This document shows, in pieces, positions 1 through 7,602 of a stretch of 10,054 bases of DNA. The notes beneath the pieces were generated by a model. That model was given only the letters and a program-made list of their open reading frames with translations. It did no database searches and was not told where the DNA came from. The first letter of the stretch is position 1. The number at the start of each line of letters is the position of its first letter. The translations under genes were made by a program, and so were the position numbers. The DNA is taken from positions 1 through 10,054 of the forward strand of contig JALHNF010000024.1 in the NCBI GenBank assembly GCA_022843645.1, read 5' to 3'. This DNA comes from Minisyncoccota bacterium (GTDB lineage Bacteria; Patescibacteriota; Minisyncoccia; Phycocordibacterales; UBA5272).

Positions 1-617
1 ATAAGTAGGTCATAATCACGAGTAAACGTAATTACTCCGGTAACCGATGTCGTAAAATCCATCTCCCAAAACTTTTTTGCAATATCAAGCGTCCCTGCAA
101 AAAAATGTACATTCCCTCGTACTTTTTCTCCGTGTAGCTTTTTGTACTTTTGTAGGATTGTGATTATATCTGCATATGCATCCATCGTCTTTTTTGTGGG
201 ACGACCATGAATCATAAGTGGGAGCCCGAGCTCAACCGCAAGCTCTATTTGCTTTTCGAAAAGCTCTTGTTGGCGAGCTTTTTCAAATACTTCACCCGTT
301 TTCCATCCATCATGTGCTGGCCAATAATAATCAAGTCCACACTCCCCTATTGCAACGACTTTTTCGGCTAAAGCAAGACCCTTGAGGCAGGTATAGTCGA
401 ATGGAGTGATAGTATCTACCGGATGTACACCAACCGTTGCCCATACATTCTTATACGTGCGAGCACACAAGGTAGCCATCTCGGACTCTTTGTAATCCGT
501 GCCAACAGTAATAACTCCTATTTCTTTGCGTGCGCATTCTGAAAGAAGTTCGTCACGAGAGAGATCGAAATCAGCGCCATGAATATGCGCATGAATATCA
601 AAAAATTGATACGACAT
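1..617 (-). CDS. tatD: TatD family metal-dependent hydrolase (3' end cut by window edge)
   Basis: This is the N-terminal 205 residues of a TatD-type (YcfH/YabD-like) amidohydrolase-fold enzyme. Characterised relatives are divalent-metal DNases or phosphoesterases in the cytoplasm; the substrate here is unknown. Expected metal ligands are visible: D7-I-H9-A-H11 near the start, E92 in the block GECGLDYYW, H137 in MIHGR, and H171 in the block NVHFFAGTLDIAKKF, which matches the usual family HCFSG segment. It is followed by SVTGVITF, also typical of the family. The frame stays open to base 1; with a usual length of about 260 residues, roughly 55 are missing. The ATG at 617-615 lies only 2 nt after the metG stop, so translation is probably coupled to metG. 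tatD next to metG is a common bacterial arrangement. Family assignment is firm; substrate is not. Confidence 0.93.
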   Translation of the reverse strand, partial: MSYQFFDIHAHIHGADFDLSRDELLSECARKEIGVITVGTDYKESEMATLCARTYKNVWATVGVHPVDTITPFDYTCLKGLALAEKVVAIGECGLDYYWPAHDGWKTGEVFEKARQQELFEKQIELAVELGLPLMIHGRPTKKTMDAYADIITILQKYKKLHGEKVRGNVHFFAGTLDIAKKFWEMDFTTSVTGVITFTRDYDLL

Positions 618-619
618 AC

Positions 620-2077
620 CTAAGGCAATCTATTAAATAATGGCTTTTCTGGCATCTTGTTTGCTCGAATACACTCCATTATTTTTGCAGACGTTTTTGG
701 TAAAAATGGCTCGAGGTGATACGCAATAACTGCCAAATCATACACGAGCGCAGTAATAAGCGCTTTTCCTTTTTCCTCATCTACCTTGACCACCTTAAAA
801 GGCTCCGTCTCTTGAATACGAGTATCGAGCCGTTTGACCTGTGCCATACAGTACGAAATTGCTTCACGCAGATCATACCGCTCAAATGCTTCTTTGTACG
901 CTGATGCAAAATGAGATTTTGTCTCGTGAAATGGCTCGGTGCGATACGTTGCAGAGAGCTTCATGATACGATTTGTAAGATTTCCTATTCCGTTTGCAAG
1001 TTGTGAACTATAAGACGCGATAATTCCCTCCTGAGATACCGGACTGTCTTCAAATGACGAGAAGTCGTGTGTAACAACAAAGCGAACAACTTCTTCTGGC
1101 GCATGTACGTACTCTCTAAACTCCGCAATCACATCAAAAGGGTTGACGACATTCCCAAGAGACTTACTCATCTTTTGGCCATCTCCACCCGTCACAAACC
1201 CGTTCACAATAATTTTTTGAGAAGGACTAATCCTCACAGACATAAGCATTGCTTGCCACATCGCAGATTGCTGACGCGTGTTGTCTTTTCCGCAATACTG
1301 GAGAGCGCCACCTGAGGCATTCCACCATTTCTCAAATGAATCCATGTCGTGTGGCCAACCCACAGCAGCGATGTAATTGACAAGCGCATCAAACCAAACA
1401 TACATCACATGAAGATCATCTCCCGGAACCGGAATTCCCCATGGCATTTTTGAAGCCAAACGTGAAATACTAAAATCTTCAAGCCCTCGCGCGATGAATG
1501 CTTTCATCTCATTTAATCTGGAGTCTGGCACCACAAAATCTGGACGTTCTTGGTAGAGCGCAAGAAGTTTTTCTCCGTACTTTGAGTATCGAAAGAAATA
1601 ATTTTCTTCTTCTCGAATTTCAATGTCACGGTTTGGATGTATCGGGCACTTTCCTTCTACAAGCTCACTGTCTGTCTTTTCAAGCTCACAGCCAATGCAG
1701 TACTTTGTCTTGTAGTTTTTTTTGTAAATGTCACCGTTTGCATCTGCGCGGCGCCAAAACTCTTGAGCGGCGTGTACATGATATGCGTCGGTGGTACGAA
1801 TAAAACTGTTCGCTGAAATATTGAGCGTAGAGACTAATTCTCTAAAGCGTAGTGCGAAGCCATCCACATACGCTTGAGGTGTTATGCCTGCTTTTTGTGC
1901 TGCTTCATAGAGCTTTGCGCCATGTTCGTCGGTACCGGTGTTAAAAAACACCTCGTAACCTTCGAGACGTTTGTAGCGAGCCACGACGTCCGCCCGAATG
2001 ATTTCCATAGCAAACCCAATGTGTGGATCATTGTTCACATATGGAAGCGTGGTGGTTATATAAAAAGGTTTTGACAT
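620..2077 (-). CDS. metG: Methionyl-tRNA synthetase, variant HIGH signature
   Basis: Class I synthetase that charges tRNA-Met in the cytoplasm. The 485-residue protein has the Rossmann catalytic core, a connective-peptide zinc knuckle (C127, C130, C144, H147) and a KMSKS loop at residues 302-306 in GGDGQKMSKSLGN. A helical anticodon-binding domain follows from about residue 350. It ends without the C-terminal EMAP/Trbp111-like tRNA-binding domain found in longer bacterial MetRS. The TGTDEHG block (48-53) and WFDALVNYI (228-236) are characteristic. Odd points: the HIGH box reads HIGF (residues 19-22), and the GKD block reads GKDNTRQQ (263-270), where other MetRS have a His at the last position (GKDILRFH type). 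The ATG at 2077-2075 overlaps the preceding gene's TAA by one base (TAATG), suggesting translational coupling; no clear Shine-Dalgarno is seen. It ends in TAG. Confidence 0.96.
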   Translation of the reverse strand: MSKPFYITTTLPYVNNDPHIGFAMEIIRADVVARYKRLEGYEVFFNTGTDEHGAKLYEAAQKAGITPQAYVDGFALRFRELVSTLNISANSFIRTTDAYHVHAAQEFWRRADANGDIYKKNYKTKYCIGCELEKTDSELVEGKCPIHPNRDIEIREEENYFFRYSKYGEKLLALYQERPDFVVPDSRLNEMKAFIARGLEDFSISRLASKMPWGIPVPGDDLHVMYVWFDALVNYIAAVGWPHDMDSFEKWWNASGGALQYCGKDNTRQQSAMWQAMLMSVRISPSQKIIVNGFVTGGDGQKMSKSLGNVVNPFDVIAEFREYVHAPEEVVRFVVTHDFSSFEDSPVSQEGIIASYSSQLANGIGNLTNRIMKLSATYRTEPFHETKSHFASAYKEAFERYDLREAISYCMAQVKRLDTRIQETEPFKVVKVDEEKGKALITALVYDLAVIAYHLEPFLPKTSAKIMECIRANKMPEKPLFNRLP

Positions 2078-3168
2078 TATGACTCGTCGTTTAAGATATT
2101 TGCCATTGTAAGCTCTTTATCTTTTCTTGCAAGAATGTCCCGAGTGAATTCCAAAATGGCTGCCGCAATTGGTACCGCAAGCACAATCCCCCAGAATCCA
2201 AGCAAGCTTGCGCCGATCAAAAGTGAAAGAATCACAAGAAGCGGTGGTACACCGACAAGTTTTTTATTTACAAGCGGCACAAGAACATGATTTTCAAACT
2301 GTTGAAGCACAATATAAAATCCTGTGACGATAAGTCCTATCTCTGGACCACCGACAGTGAACCCAAGAAATATAGCCGGTATCATCGCTAAAATTGGACC
2401 GAACAAAGGGATGAGTTCGGCAACCGCAACTGATATCGCAAGGAAAAGAGCGTATTCACGAAGCCCAATCACCCACAATCCAAAAAATGCAATAAGGCCC
2501 ATGATAAGCGCGAGCACCAATTGCCCCTGCATCCACTTTCCTATTTTTGCCTGAGACCGCTTCCAGAGCCCGATAGCGTATGCTTCATTTTTGAGCGGAA
2601 TGATAACGCGAATAAAGTTCTCAATTCCTTTTTCTTGTACTGCAAAATAAAATGAAATGACGGTAATGAGAATGAGCTGCGTGACACCATTTATAAGTGC
2701 CCCTGCGGTATACACCACTCCGCCTCCAAGGCCAAACAAAGCATTCTTGATCGCAGTTATAATGTCGACCCCTTGCAACTGTGCTTGGATGTCACCCAAA
2801 ATATCGAGCTCTGTAAAATAGCTATTTCGTTGCGCAAGGAAGTCAAGCCGCTCGAGGAATTCTGGAATAGTAAGAATAAATCCGGAGAATTGCTCAATTA
2901 GTACAGGCACAAAAAGATACAATATGGAAATAATGACGGTAATGAGAATGGTGAAGATAATGCCCACACCAAATGGACGCGGAATACGTATTCGCTCAAG
3001 CAGTCGAACGAGAGGGTCAACAGAAGATGCAATCACAATCGATACAAGGACAACAATTACAAGCTCCTTGAGCAGAAAGAGTGCGTATATGCCAAGCAAA
3101 AACACAACTGTTTTCACAACAGTTGCGAAACTAATATTGACAGTCATTGTTTTGTCGCTTGAGTTCAT
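2077..3168 (-). CDS. AI-2E family (TqsA/PerM-like) membrane transporter
   Basis: A polytopic inner-membrane protein of 363 residues from the chosen ATG. Hydrophobic segments lie at about 16-32, 35-50, 66-90, 150-176, 216-236, 239-270, 274-290 and 306-340, giving the usual seven or eight spans of the AI-2E family (Pfam AI-2E_transport; TqsA, YdiK, PerM, UPF0118). Family hallmarks are ELIPLFGPILAMIPA (251-265) and the C-terminal block VLVPLVNKKLVGVPPLLVIL followed by GFWGIVLAVPIAAAI. The substrate cannot be read from sequence; AI-2 export is shown only for some relatives, and others are linked to Na+/H+ exchange. A longer reading begins at TTG 3207-3205, but that codon overlaps a perfect TATAAT, so the ATG at 3168-3166, with AAGAG just upstream, is preferred. 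It is the first gene of the metG-tatD unit. Confidence 0.9.
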   Translation of the reverse strand: MNSSDKTMTVNISFATVVKTVVFLLGIYALFLLKELVIVVLVSIVIASSVDPLVRLLERIRIPRPFGVGIIFTILITVIISILYLFVPVLIEQFSGFILTIPEFLERLDFLAQRNSYFTELDILGDIQAQLQGVDIITAIKNALFGLGGGVVYTAGALINGVTQLILITVISFYFAVQEKGIENFIRVIIPLKNEAYAIGLWKRSQAKIGKWMQGQLVLALIMGLIAFFGLWVIGLREYALFLAISVAVAELIPLFGPILAMIPAIFLGFTVGGPEIGLIVTGFYIVLQQFENHVLVPLVNKKLVGVPPLLVILSLLIGASLLGFWGIVLAVPIAAAILEFTRDILARKDKELTMANILNDES

Positions 3169-3206
3169 GCTCTTACTAAATTGTACGCTATTTAAAGCGA
3201 GATGCA

Positions 3207-3236
3207 ATTATACACGCACCACACCCCATTTGGAAA
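3207..3236 (-). promoter_or_regulatory. Probable sigma-70-type promoter for AI-2E gene-metG-tatD
   Basis: On the minus strand a perfect -10 hexamer TATAAT (3212-3207) is preceded by an 18-base spacer and TTTCCA at 3236-3231, a four-of-six match to TTGACA. It lies just downstream of the terminator at 3246-3283, where a new transcription unit would be expected to start. Transcription would begin near base 3200, leaving a leader of about 30 nt before the ATG at 3168. A second, weaker possibility is TACAAT at 3186-3181, with TTGCAT about 16 bases upstream as a poor -35 box. Confidence 0.55.
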
Positions 3237-3245
3237 GTCCATCAT

Positions 3246-3283
3246 AAAAAAGCCGGCGGATTCTTCTTATGAAGACCCGCCGG
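3246..3283 (-). terminator. Rho-independent terminator
   Basis: On the minus strand CCGGCGG (3283-3277) pairs perfectly with CCGCCGG (3259-3253). Inside, TCTTC and GAAGA can extend the helix around an ATAA loop. The stem is followed by C and then six T (3251-3246). It would end transcripts coming from the unit that contains ileS, recO, the DUF11-like gene, glyS and the unknown gene. The plus-strand reading has no T-tract of similar quality (it continues AATTGGAG), so it works in the minus direction only. Confidence 0.9.
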
Positions 3284-3470
3284 AATTGGAGTGACGATTA
3301 CCTCAACGCGCCCTGCGTTGACAGGCAAAGCATATAGGAAGTAATTGCTACAACCCACTGCTAATACCCACTAAAAAATCTACGCCTGTTTTAGGAAAGA
3401 CGCAAGCTCAGTTATCCCCATCCTTTTTAGACAAATCGCACGCTCACAACGAGTCTGGCAATATTTGAGT
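3284..3470 (-). other. Noncoding 3' region with a small hairpin; possible untranslated RNA
   Basis: About 187 bases lie between the stop of the unknown gene and the terminator, unusually long in a window where most junctions are under 65 bases. I see no open frame with coding character. One perfect short inverted repeat is present: CAACGC (3304-3309) and GCGTTG (3315-3320) around a 5-base loop. CCTGTTTTAGG near 3386-3396 can form only a weak helix. I find no T-box, tmRNA, RNase P or SRP RNA signature. It could be a 3' UTR, the decayed end of a gene, or a small RNA sharing the terminator. Confidence 0.35.
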
Positions 3471-4229
3471 TTATTCTTTTTTTAAACGGGCAAGCACTAG
3501 ATTAAGAGCTTTTTTACTAGCTTCTGTCAAAACATCCTGTAGCTGATGTGCGTATCTGTGAGATCGGTGGTCGGAGACATTAAAAAGTGTCGATGTGTAG
3601 GCTTCAATACTAGGATCTATTTCGCCAGGGGTCGTTCTTTGAGCAAGAGAATCAATAAACGCTTTACTTGAGTCATTAAAGTCAGCCAACGCATTCAGTA
3701 ATTGAAAAGCTTGGTCTTGTCTGTAGACACCGCTCCATTCATACGGCCAATCTTTTACCTCTCCATCGAGACCCATAAGCATGTCGCGGACTTCATGATT
3801 CGGATCATGAAAAGATGCAACTCCTAAACGTTTAGAAAATAAGGAAAATGTGTCATCTGAAGAGTTGTAGCCAAGATATACTCCTAATTTATATGCACTC
3901 ACTATTGCAGCGGGTTTAAGGCTATAAAAATGTGGGTCCAGGATTTTTGCAGCAAAATTAACCGCTTCTGCTACACTTAGCGCAGAATCTGGGTGAGCAC
4001 AATCAACATCACTTGCTGCTTCAACACCATACTCATGAAGTCTGGCTGCACAGAATGAGATAACTTCGGCGAACTGTCTTCGCTCAATCATTCCAGACAC
4101 TTGCTCTTTGAGGTAGTCGACCGTCTGGAGGTCTTCTGCAGACTCATCTAATTCATCTTCAGTTACATTATGCTCATGTAACCCTTCTTCTACTGCATGT
4201 CTTTCTGACTGCATTTCAGAGAATTTCAT
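3471..4229 (-). CDS. Hypothetical protein overlapping the 3' end of the glycyl-tRNA synthetase gene
   Basis: I do not recognise this 252-residue protein. It has no signal peptide, no membrane segment and no familiar catalytic motif. The first 35 residues are strongly acidic and probably disordered. The rest looks mainly helical, with a basic C-terminal tail (KKALNLVLARLKKE), suggesting a soluble cytoplasmic protein. Recognisable but unassigned stretches are ILDPHFYSLKPAAIVSAYKLG (residues 96-116) and KDWPYEWSGVYRQDQAF (159-175). The ATG at 4229-4227 lies inside the synthetase gene, giving a 14-base overlap in another frame; a second ATG at 4214-4212 starts one base after that gene's TGA, so either start implies coupled translation. 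It ends in TAA and is the last gene before the 3246-3283 terminator. The long uninterrupted frame and operon position argue that it is real; its role is unknown. Confidence 0.8.
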   Translation of the reverse strand: MKFSEMQSERHAVEEGLHEHNVTEDELDESAEDLQTVDYLKEQVSGMIERRQFAEVISFCAARLHEYGVEAASDVDCAHPDSALSVAEAVNFAAKILDPHFYSLKPAAIVSAYKLGVYLGYNSSDDTFSLFSKRLGVASFHDPNHEVRDMLMGLDGEVKDWPYEWSGVYRQDQAFQLLNALADFNDSSKAFIDSLAQRTTPGEIDPSIEAYTSTLFNVSDHRSHRYAHQLQDVLTEASKKALNLVLARLKKE

Positions 4230-5616
4230 AGCTATTTATAAAGTCCACAAGATCATTTGTTTTGATACGTAGTTGTTGGCCAGTATCCCGCATACGCACT
4301 GTAACCGTGTCTTTTGTGTCCCCTTCGAGTGTTTCAAAGTCGACCGTAATACAAAACGGTGTGCCGATTTCGTCTTGTCGACGATAGCGCTTGCCAATGT
4401 TTGAATTATCGTCCCACATCACGCGTCCAAACTCTTTCTTCAAGGCAGCGTACACTTCGCGAGCTTTGGCTACAAGCTCTGGTTTATTTTTTAATAGTGG
4501 CGACACAGCGCACAAGACTGGTGCAAGCTCTGGTTTGAGCTTGAGCACAACACGAGTCTCACCATCCATTTCATCTTCATGGTATGCATCACAGAGAACT
4601 GCAAGGAACACACGCCCCAATCCCATTGATGTCTCAAGAATCCATGGTATATATTTTTCACCAGTTTCCTGATCAATATAACTCAAATCAATACCTGAGA
4701 ATGTTTGGTGCTGCGTGAGATCATAGTCGCTTCGGTCGTGCACACCTTCTATTTCATCAAAGCCACTTGGAAATTCGTACTCAATATCCCATGCATCTTT
4801 GGCATAAAAGACTAGATTTTCATGTTGTTTAAAGCGAAGTTTGCTCTCCTGTATACCAAGTGTCACATACCAATTCCATCTTTCTTTTTTGATTACTTCA
4901 AATGCATCTTTGTTTTCGTGTGGGCGAATGAAATACTGTGTGTCTGCTTGCTCAAACTCACGTGTTCGAAAGAGGAAGTTTCGAGGAGATATTTCATTTC
5001 GGAATGCTTTTCCTATCTGCGCCACACCAAACGGGACTTTCGGACTCATCGAGTTGACAATATTTTTGTAATTGAGATATATGCCCTGACACGCTTCGCC
5101 CGGCAAGTATACAGGCTCATTTCCTTCAGATGTAAAGTCGCCTAAATTTGACTTCACTAAAAGATTAAACGAGCGTACTTGGCTGAAATTCTTCTCACCG
5201 CATTTTGGGCACTTGAGTTTGTCTCTGTTTTCATCAAAAAGCTCATTGAGTTTCTGCTCAGACATCTTTTCATCTGCATTGATGCCGATGGCAGCGAGCT
5301 CTTTGTCCACACGCACACGAGTATTGCATGTACGACACTCCGCAAGCGGGTCACTGAAGCCACCCACGTGACCGCTTGCCTCCCATGTACGTGGATGCTT
5401 AAACATACCACTATCAAGACCAAAATAGTTTTCTTTGTCATAAACATTGGCCTTCCACCATAGTCGCTTGATATTGTTTAAAAGCTCGACACCTCGTGGA
5501 CCAAAATCATACACTCCGGCAAGCCCCCCATATATCTCAGAGCCCTGAAATATAAACCCTCGGCGTTTGCAAAGCGAGATAATGGCATCCATTGTGTCTT
5601 TTGTTTCCATTACCAT
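4216..5616 (-). CDS. glyS: Glycyl-tRNA synthetase, single-chain alpha2 (class IIa) type
   Basis: Charges tRNA-Gly in the cytoplasm as a homodimer. The 466-residue size and sequence fit the archaeal/eukaryotic/Thermus-like GlyRS (also called GlyQS), not the bacterial alpha-beta GlyQ+GlyS form. The N-terminal signature GGLAGVYDFGPRG is at 30-42. An insertion with CRTC (94-97) and KCPKC (135-139) looks like a zinc ribbon. Motif 2 is FRNEISPRNFLFRTREFEQ (205-223). Motif 3 is LETSMGLGRVFLAVLCDAY (327-345), reading ETS where many family members have EPS. The anticodon-binding domain (about 360-466) carries GKRYRRQDEIGTPFCITVDF. The start is the ATG at 5616-5614 after a weak TTAGAG; M3 and M9 are alternatives. 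A 63-base, pyrimidine-rich gap separates it from the upstream membrane-protein gene, and its TGA stop lies within the next gene. Confidence 0.96.
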   Translation of the reverse strand: MVMETKDTMDAIISLCKRRGFIFQGSEIYGGLAGVYDFGPRGVELLNNIKRLWWKANVYDKENYFGLDSGMFKHPRTWEASGHVGGFSDPLAECRTCNTRVRVDKELAAIGINADEKMSEQKLNELFDENRDKLKCPKCGEKNFSQVRSFNLLVKSNLGDFTSEGNEPVYLPGEACQGIYLNYKNIVNSMSPKVPFGVAQIGKAFRNEISPRNFLFRTREFEQADTQYFIRPHENKDAFEVIKKERWNWYVTLGIQESKLRFKQHENLVFYAKDAWDIEYEFPSGFDEIEGVHDRSDYDLTQHQTFSGIDLSYIDQETGEKYIPWILETSMGLGRVFLAVLCDAYHEDEMDGETRVVLKLKPELAPVLCAVSPLLKNKPELVAKAREVYAALKKEFGRVMWDDNSNIGKRYRRQDEIGTPFCITVDFETLEGDTKDTVTVRMRDTGQQLRIKTNDLVDFINSYEIL

Positions 5617-5679
5617 ACTCTAACAAAGAGCTAGGAAAATAGAAAGAAAGGGATGCGGGGAGCGAGAGAAACTTTAAAA

Positions 5680-7575
5680 CTACCTACCAACTATTTCATC
5701 CCCTCGCCTGTAGCCGTCACTTTCACGGAATTTTGTTGTCACGGAAGCGGGGCCGCTTACTTGAATTCTGCTTTTAGTAAATGTATCGAGGGCAGTCAGC
5801 CGAAAGTTTCTTGCAAGCGTAGGTGTACTGCCAACAGCATCAAGCGACGGAGTAACAGCGACATGCACCTGAAGTGTAGGATCATTGGAAGTACCTGAAC
5901 GCACAATGGTACCCGTGTTCCACTTTACCTGCCTATCGAAATCACTGTACGTGACAGTGCCATAAGTAGCCGAAGAAGCGACGTACCGCACGTTGGCAGG
6001 AAGGGTGAATGTGACTTCGGACTGCTCTATGGGATTTACTGAGTTTTGAATTCTCGATTGAATAATGTACGAGGTTTCCTGATCAGCAAGCGGTGGCATA
6101 GGACCAAAAGTAGCAAATGCACCACTGCGTATAGACTCGGCCATGAGTGCGACACTTGTACCAATACGTAACACTGTTCTCTGGGATGCCTCAATAGAAT
6201 CGATGGTGTTTGTTTCACCAACCCTTCGAGCCTGTGCACTTGTTTCAAGCACAACTTCTTGATTAGCATTGAGAACACTTGGTGGTTTTGTTCGGAGCGA
6301 AAGCCTCACCGACCCAGACCCACCCGGCTCAAGACTTGCAAATTTTTGCACATCTGACTTTGTCCATGTGACTTTATTTCTACGAGAATCGTAGAACCCA
6401 TCTTGCACTCGAACACTGTCTTTATCTACAGCGTCTCCACTTAAAGAAAGGGAGAGTTCAACATTTTGTAGTGCACGATCTGTAGTGTTTGTATACTCGA
6501 CAAGGACTGAAACATCTGAATTTGATGAGACATTGTATACTGGCGACCGACTGTTATTAACCACAATGGCAGTCGCCAAAAATGGCTTCGTGAGCACATA
6601 GCGCGACTCAGACTCTACAAAAAGCGCTTCGAGCTCGCTGTCTCTACCCTGTTTTTTTGTGCCTACCTGTGCTCTAATTGTTCTTTGTTCACCATCTTCA
6701 CCACGAGGTACTCCGATTATTGTGATTTCTTTTGCAACTCCTGGGGTCAGGGTTCCCAGGCTCCACATGGTCGTACCAGAGGTCGGTGGAACATCGGCAC
6801 GGACAAACTCAAAGCCAGTTGGATATATAAGCTTTAGTGTTGTGTCTGGAATTGTTTTTCCACGAGTCGCCTCAATACGAAGTTTAACCTCTATAGTCTG
6901 GGCAGAGGTTGCCTGGTCAACGGTTTCAAGAGTAAGCGCAACGGGACTTGACTTGATCTCTATAATTTCAGTAATCTCTTTTTCAAACGTTGCAGTCGAG
7001 CCTGGAACAGTGTATCGCAATCGTGTTGTAATTGGTTTTGTTGTTCCTGGTGTGCCATAGAGCGTAAGCGGGAAAGATTCCTCAATGATAGTGTTTGGAA
7101 GTACGGTTCCAATGTCTCGTGTTGCAGTTACGTACGAGACATTATCGAGCTCTATACCTTGCGGGTATGAGATATCGACATTCACTAACTCAAGTTGCTC
7201 TTTATTCTGATTGACAACCCGAACAGTGTAATCAAATGTTTCTCCGCCATCAACAAATTCTGGAGCACCCGCTTCAAGTGTGATGAGTTTTGCCGAGACA
7301 TTTTGTGACGTGCCACGAAGTATGAGCCACGCCGAAATCCCAGCAATGATACAAACTGCAATAGAGAAAAGTAAAAATATAAAAGGGGTAATGCGTGACT
7401 TTGTATGTACCCCTTCTTCCTGGGAAACCTCGTCTGGGCTTTCATTCCAAGATTCTGGGACATCAAAGTTTTTTTCATGAATCATACGACGCGCACTTGT
7501 TGGTACCGACTTTTTTTTGTCGTACAAAGACTGCTGTAACTCATCAAGCTTAGACTCATGTCGATCCTGTGCCAT
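5680..7575 (-). CDS. Single-pass membrane protein with extracellular DUF11-like beta-sandwich modules
   Basis: A 631-residue type II membrane protein. A charged cytoplasmic N-terminus of about 62 residues (KKK at 20-22, acidic stretch 45-54) is followed by one transmembrane helix at about 63-86 (TPFIFLLFSIAVCIIAGISA). The remainder is Thr/Ser/Val-rich beta sequence outside the membrane. I divide it into about four modules, roughly 96-208, 210-326, 330-470 and 472-618. The third is closest to DUF11/CARDB-like domains (VLVEYTNTTDRALQNVELSL, then LEPGGSGSVRLSLRT). No LPXTG, protease or lectin motif is visible. By analogy with DUF11 proteins it is probably a surface or adhesion/structural protein, but no specific function can be claimed. 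Start is the ATG at 7575-7573, 27 bases after recO. No classical Shine-Dalgarno lies within 10 bases; GAGG is about 20 bases upstream. Confidence 0.85.
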   Translation of the reverse strand: MAQDRHESKLDELQQSLYDKKKSVPTSARRMIHEKNFDVPESWNESPDEVSQEEGVHTKSRITPFIFLLFSIAVCIIAGISAWLILRGTSQNVSAKLITLEAGAPEFVDGGETFDYTVRVVNQNKEQLELVNVDISYPQGIELDNVSYVTATRDIGTVLPNTIIEESFPLTLYGTPGTTKPITTRLRYTVPGSTATFEKEITEIIEIKSSPVALTLETVDQATSAQTIEVKLRIEATRGKTIPDTTLKLIYPTGFEFVRADVPPTSGTTMWSLGTLTPGVAKEITIIGVPRGEDGEQRTIRAQVGTKKQGRDSELEALFVESESRYVLTKPFLATAIVVNNSRSPVYNVSSNSDVSVLVEYTNTTDRALQNVELSLSLSGDAVDKDSVRVQDGFYDSRRNKVTWTKSDVQKFASLEPGGSGSVRLSLRTKPPSVLNANQEVVLETSAQARRVGETNTIDSIEASQRTVLRIGTSVALMAESIRSGAFATFGPMPPLADQETSYIIQSRIQNSVNPIEQSEVTFTLPANVRYVASSATYGTVTYSDFDRQVKWNTGTIVRSGTSNDPTLQVHVAVTPSLDAVGSTPTLARNFRLTALDTFTKSRIQVSGPASVTTKFRESDGYRRGDEIVGR

Positions 7576-7586
7576 ATGTAGTATAG

Positions 7587-7592
7587 ATTATA
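7587..7592 (-). promoter_or_regulatory. Possible -10 box ahead of the DUF11-like gene
   Basis: A perfect TATAAT on the minus strand sits in the 27-base gap between recO and the DUF11-like gene, with GAGG immediately before it. Transcription from it would begin only about 5 bases before the ATG at 7575, giving a nearly leaderless mRNA. No good -35 hexamer is found 16-18 bases upstream (AAGCGT-like), so this may be chance in AT-rich spacer DNA, or a weak internal promoter. Confidence 0.25.
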
Positions 7593-7602
7593 CCTCGAAT
7601 AT

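Noticed and set aside
1498..1803. 101-codon plus-strand frame opposite metG
   Set aside because: Antisense to the conserved MetRS zinc region; no promoter or family resemblance.
3284..3470. T-box or Met/SAM riboswitch upstream of metG
   Set aside because: No T-box consensus or recognisable SAM riboswitch core is visible, and the AI-2E gene with its own promoter lies between this region and metG.
5157..5463. Roughly 95-codon frames on both strands within the glycyl-tRNA synthetase gene
   Set aside because: They lie across the zinc-ribbon region of a well-conserved gene, have atypical composition and no independent start signals.
6659..7060. 133-codon plus-strand frame opposite the DUF11-like gene
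   Set aside because: Val/Ser-rich antisense of a Thr/Ser/Val-rich coding sequence with no recognisable family; expected by chance opposite such a gene.
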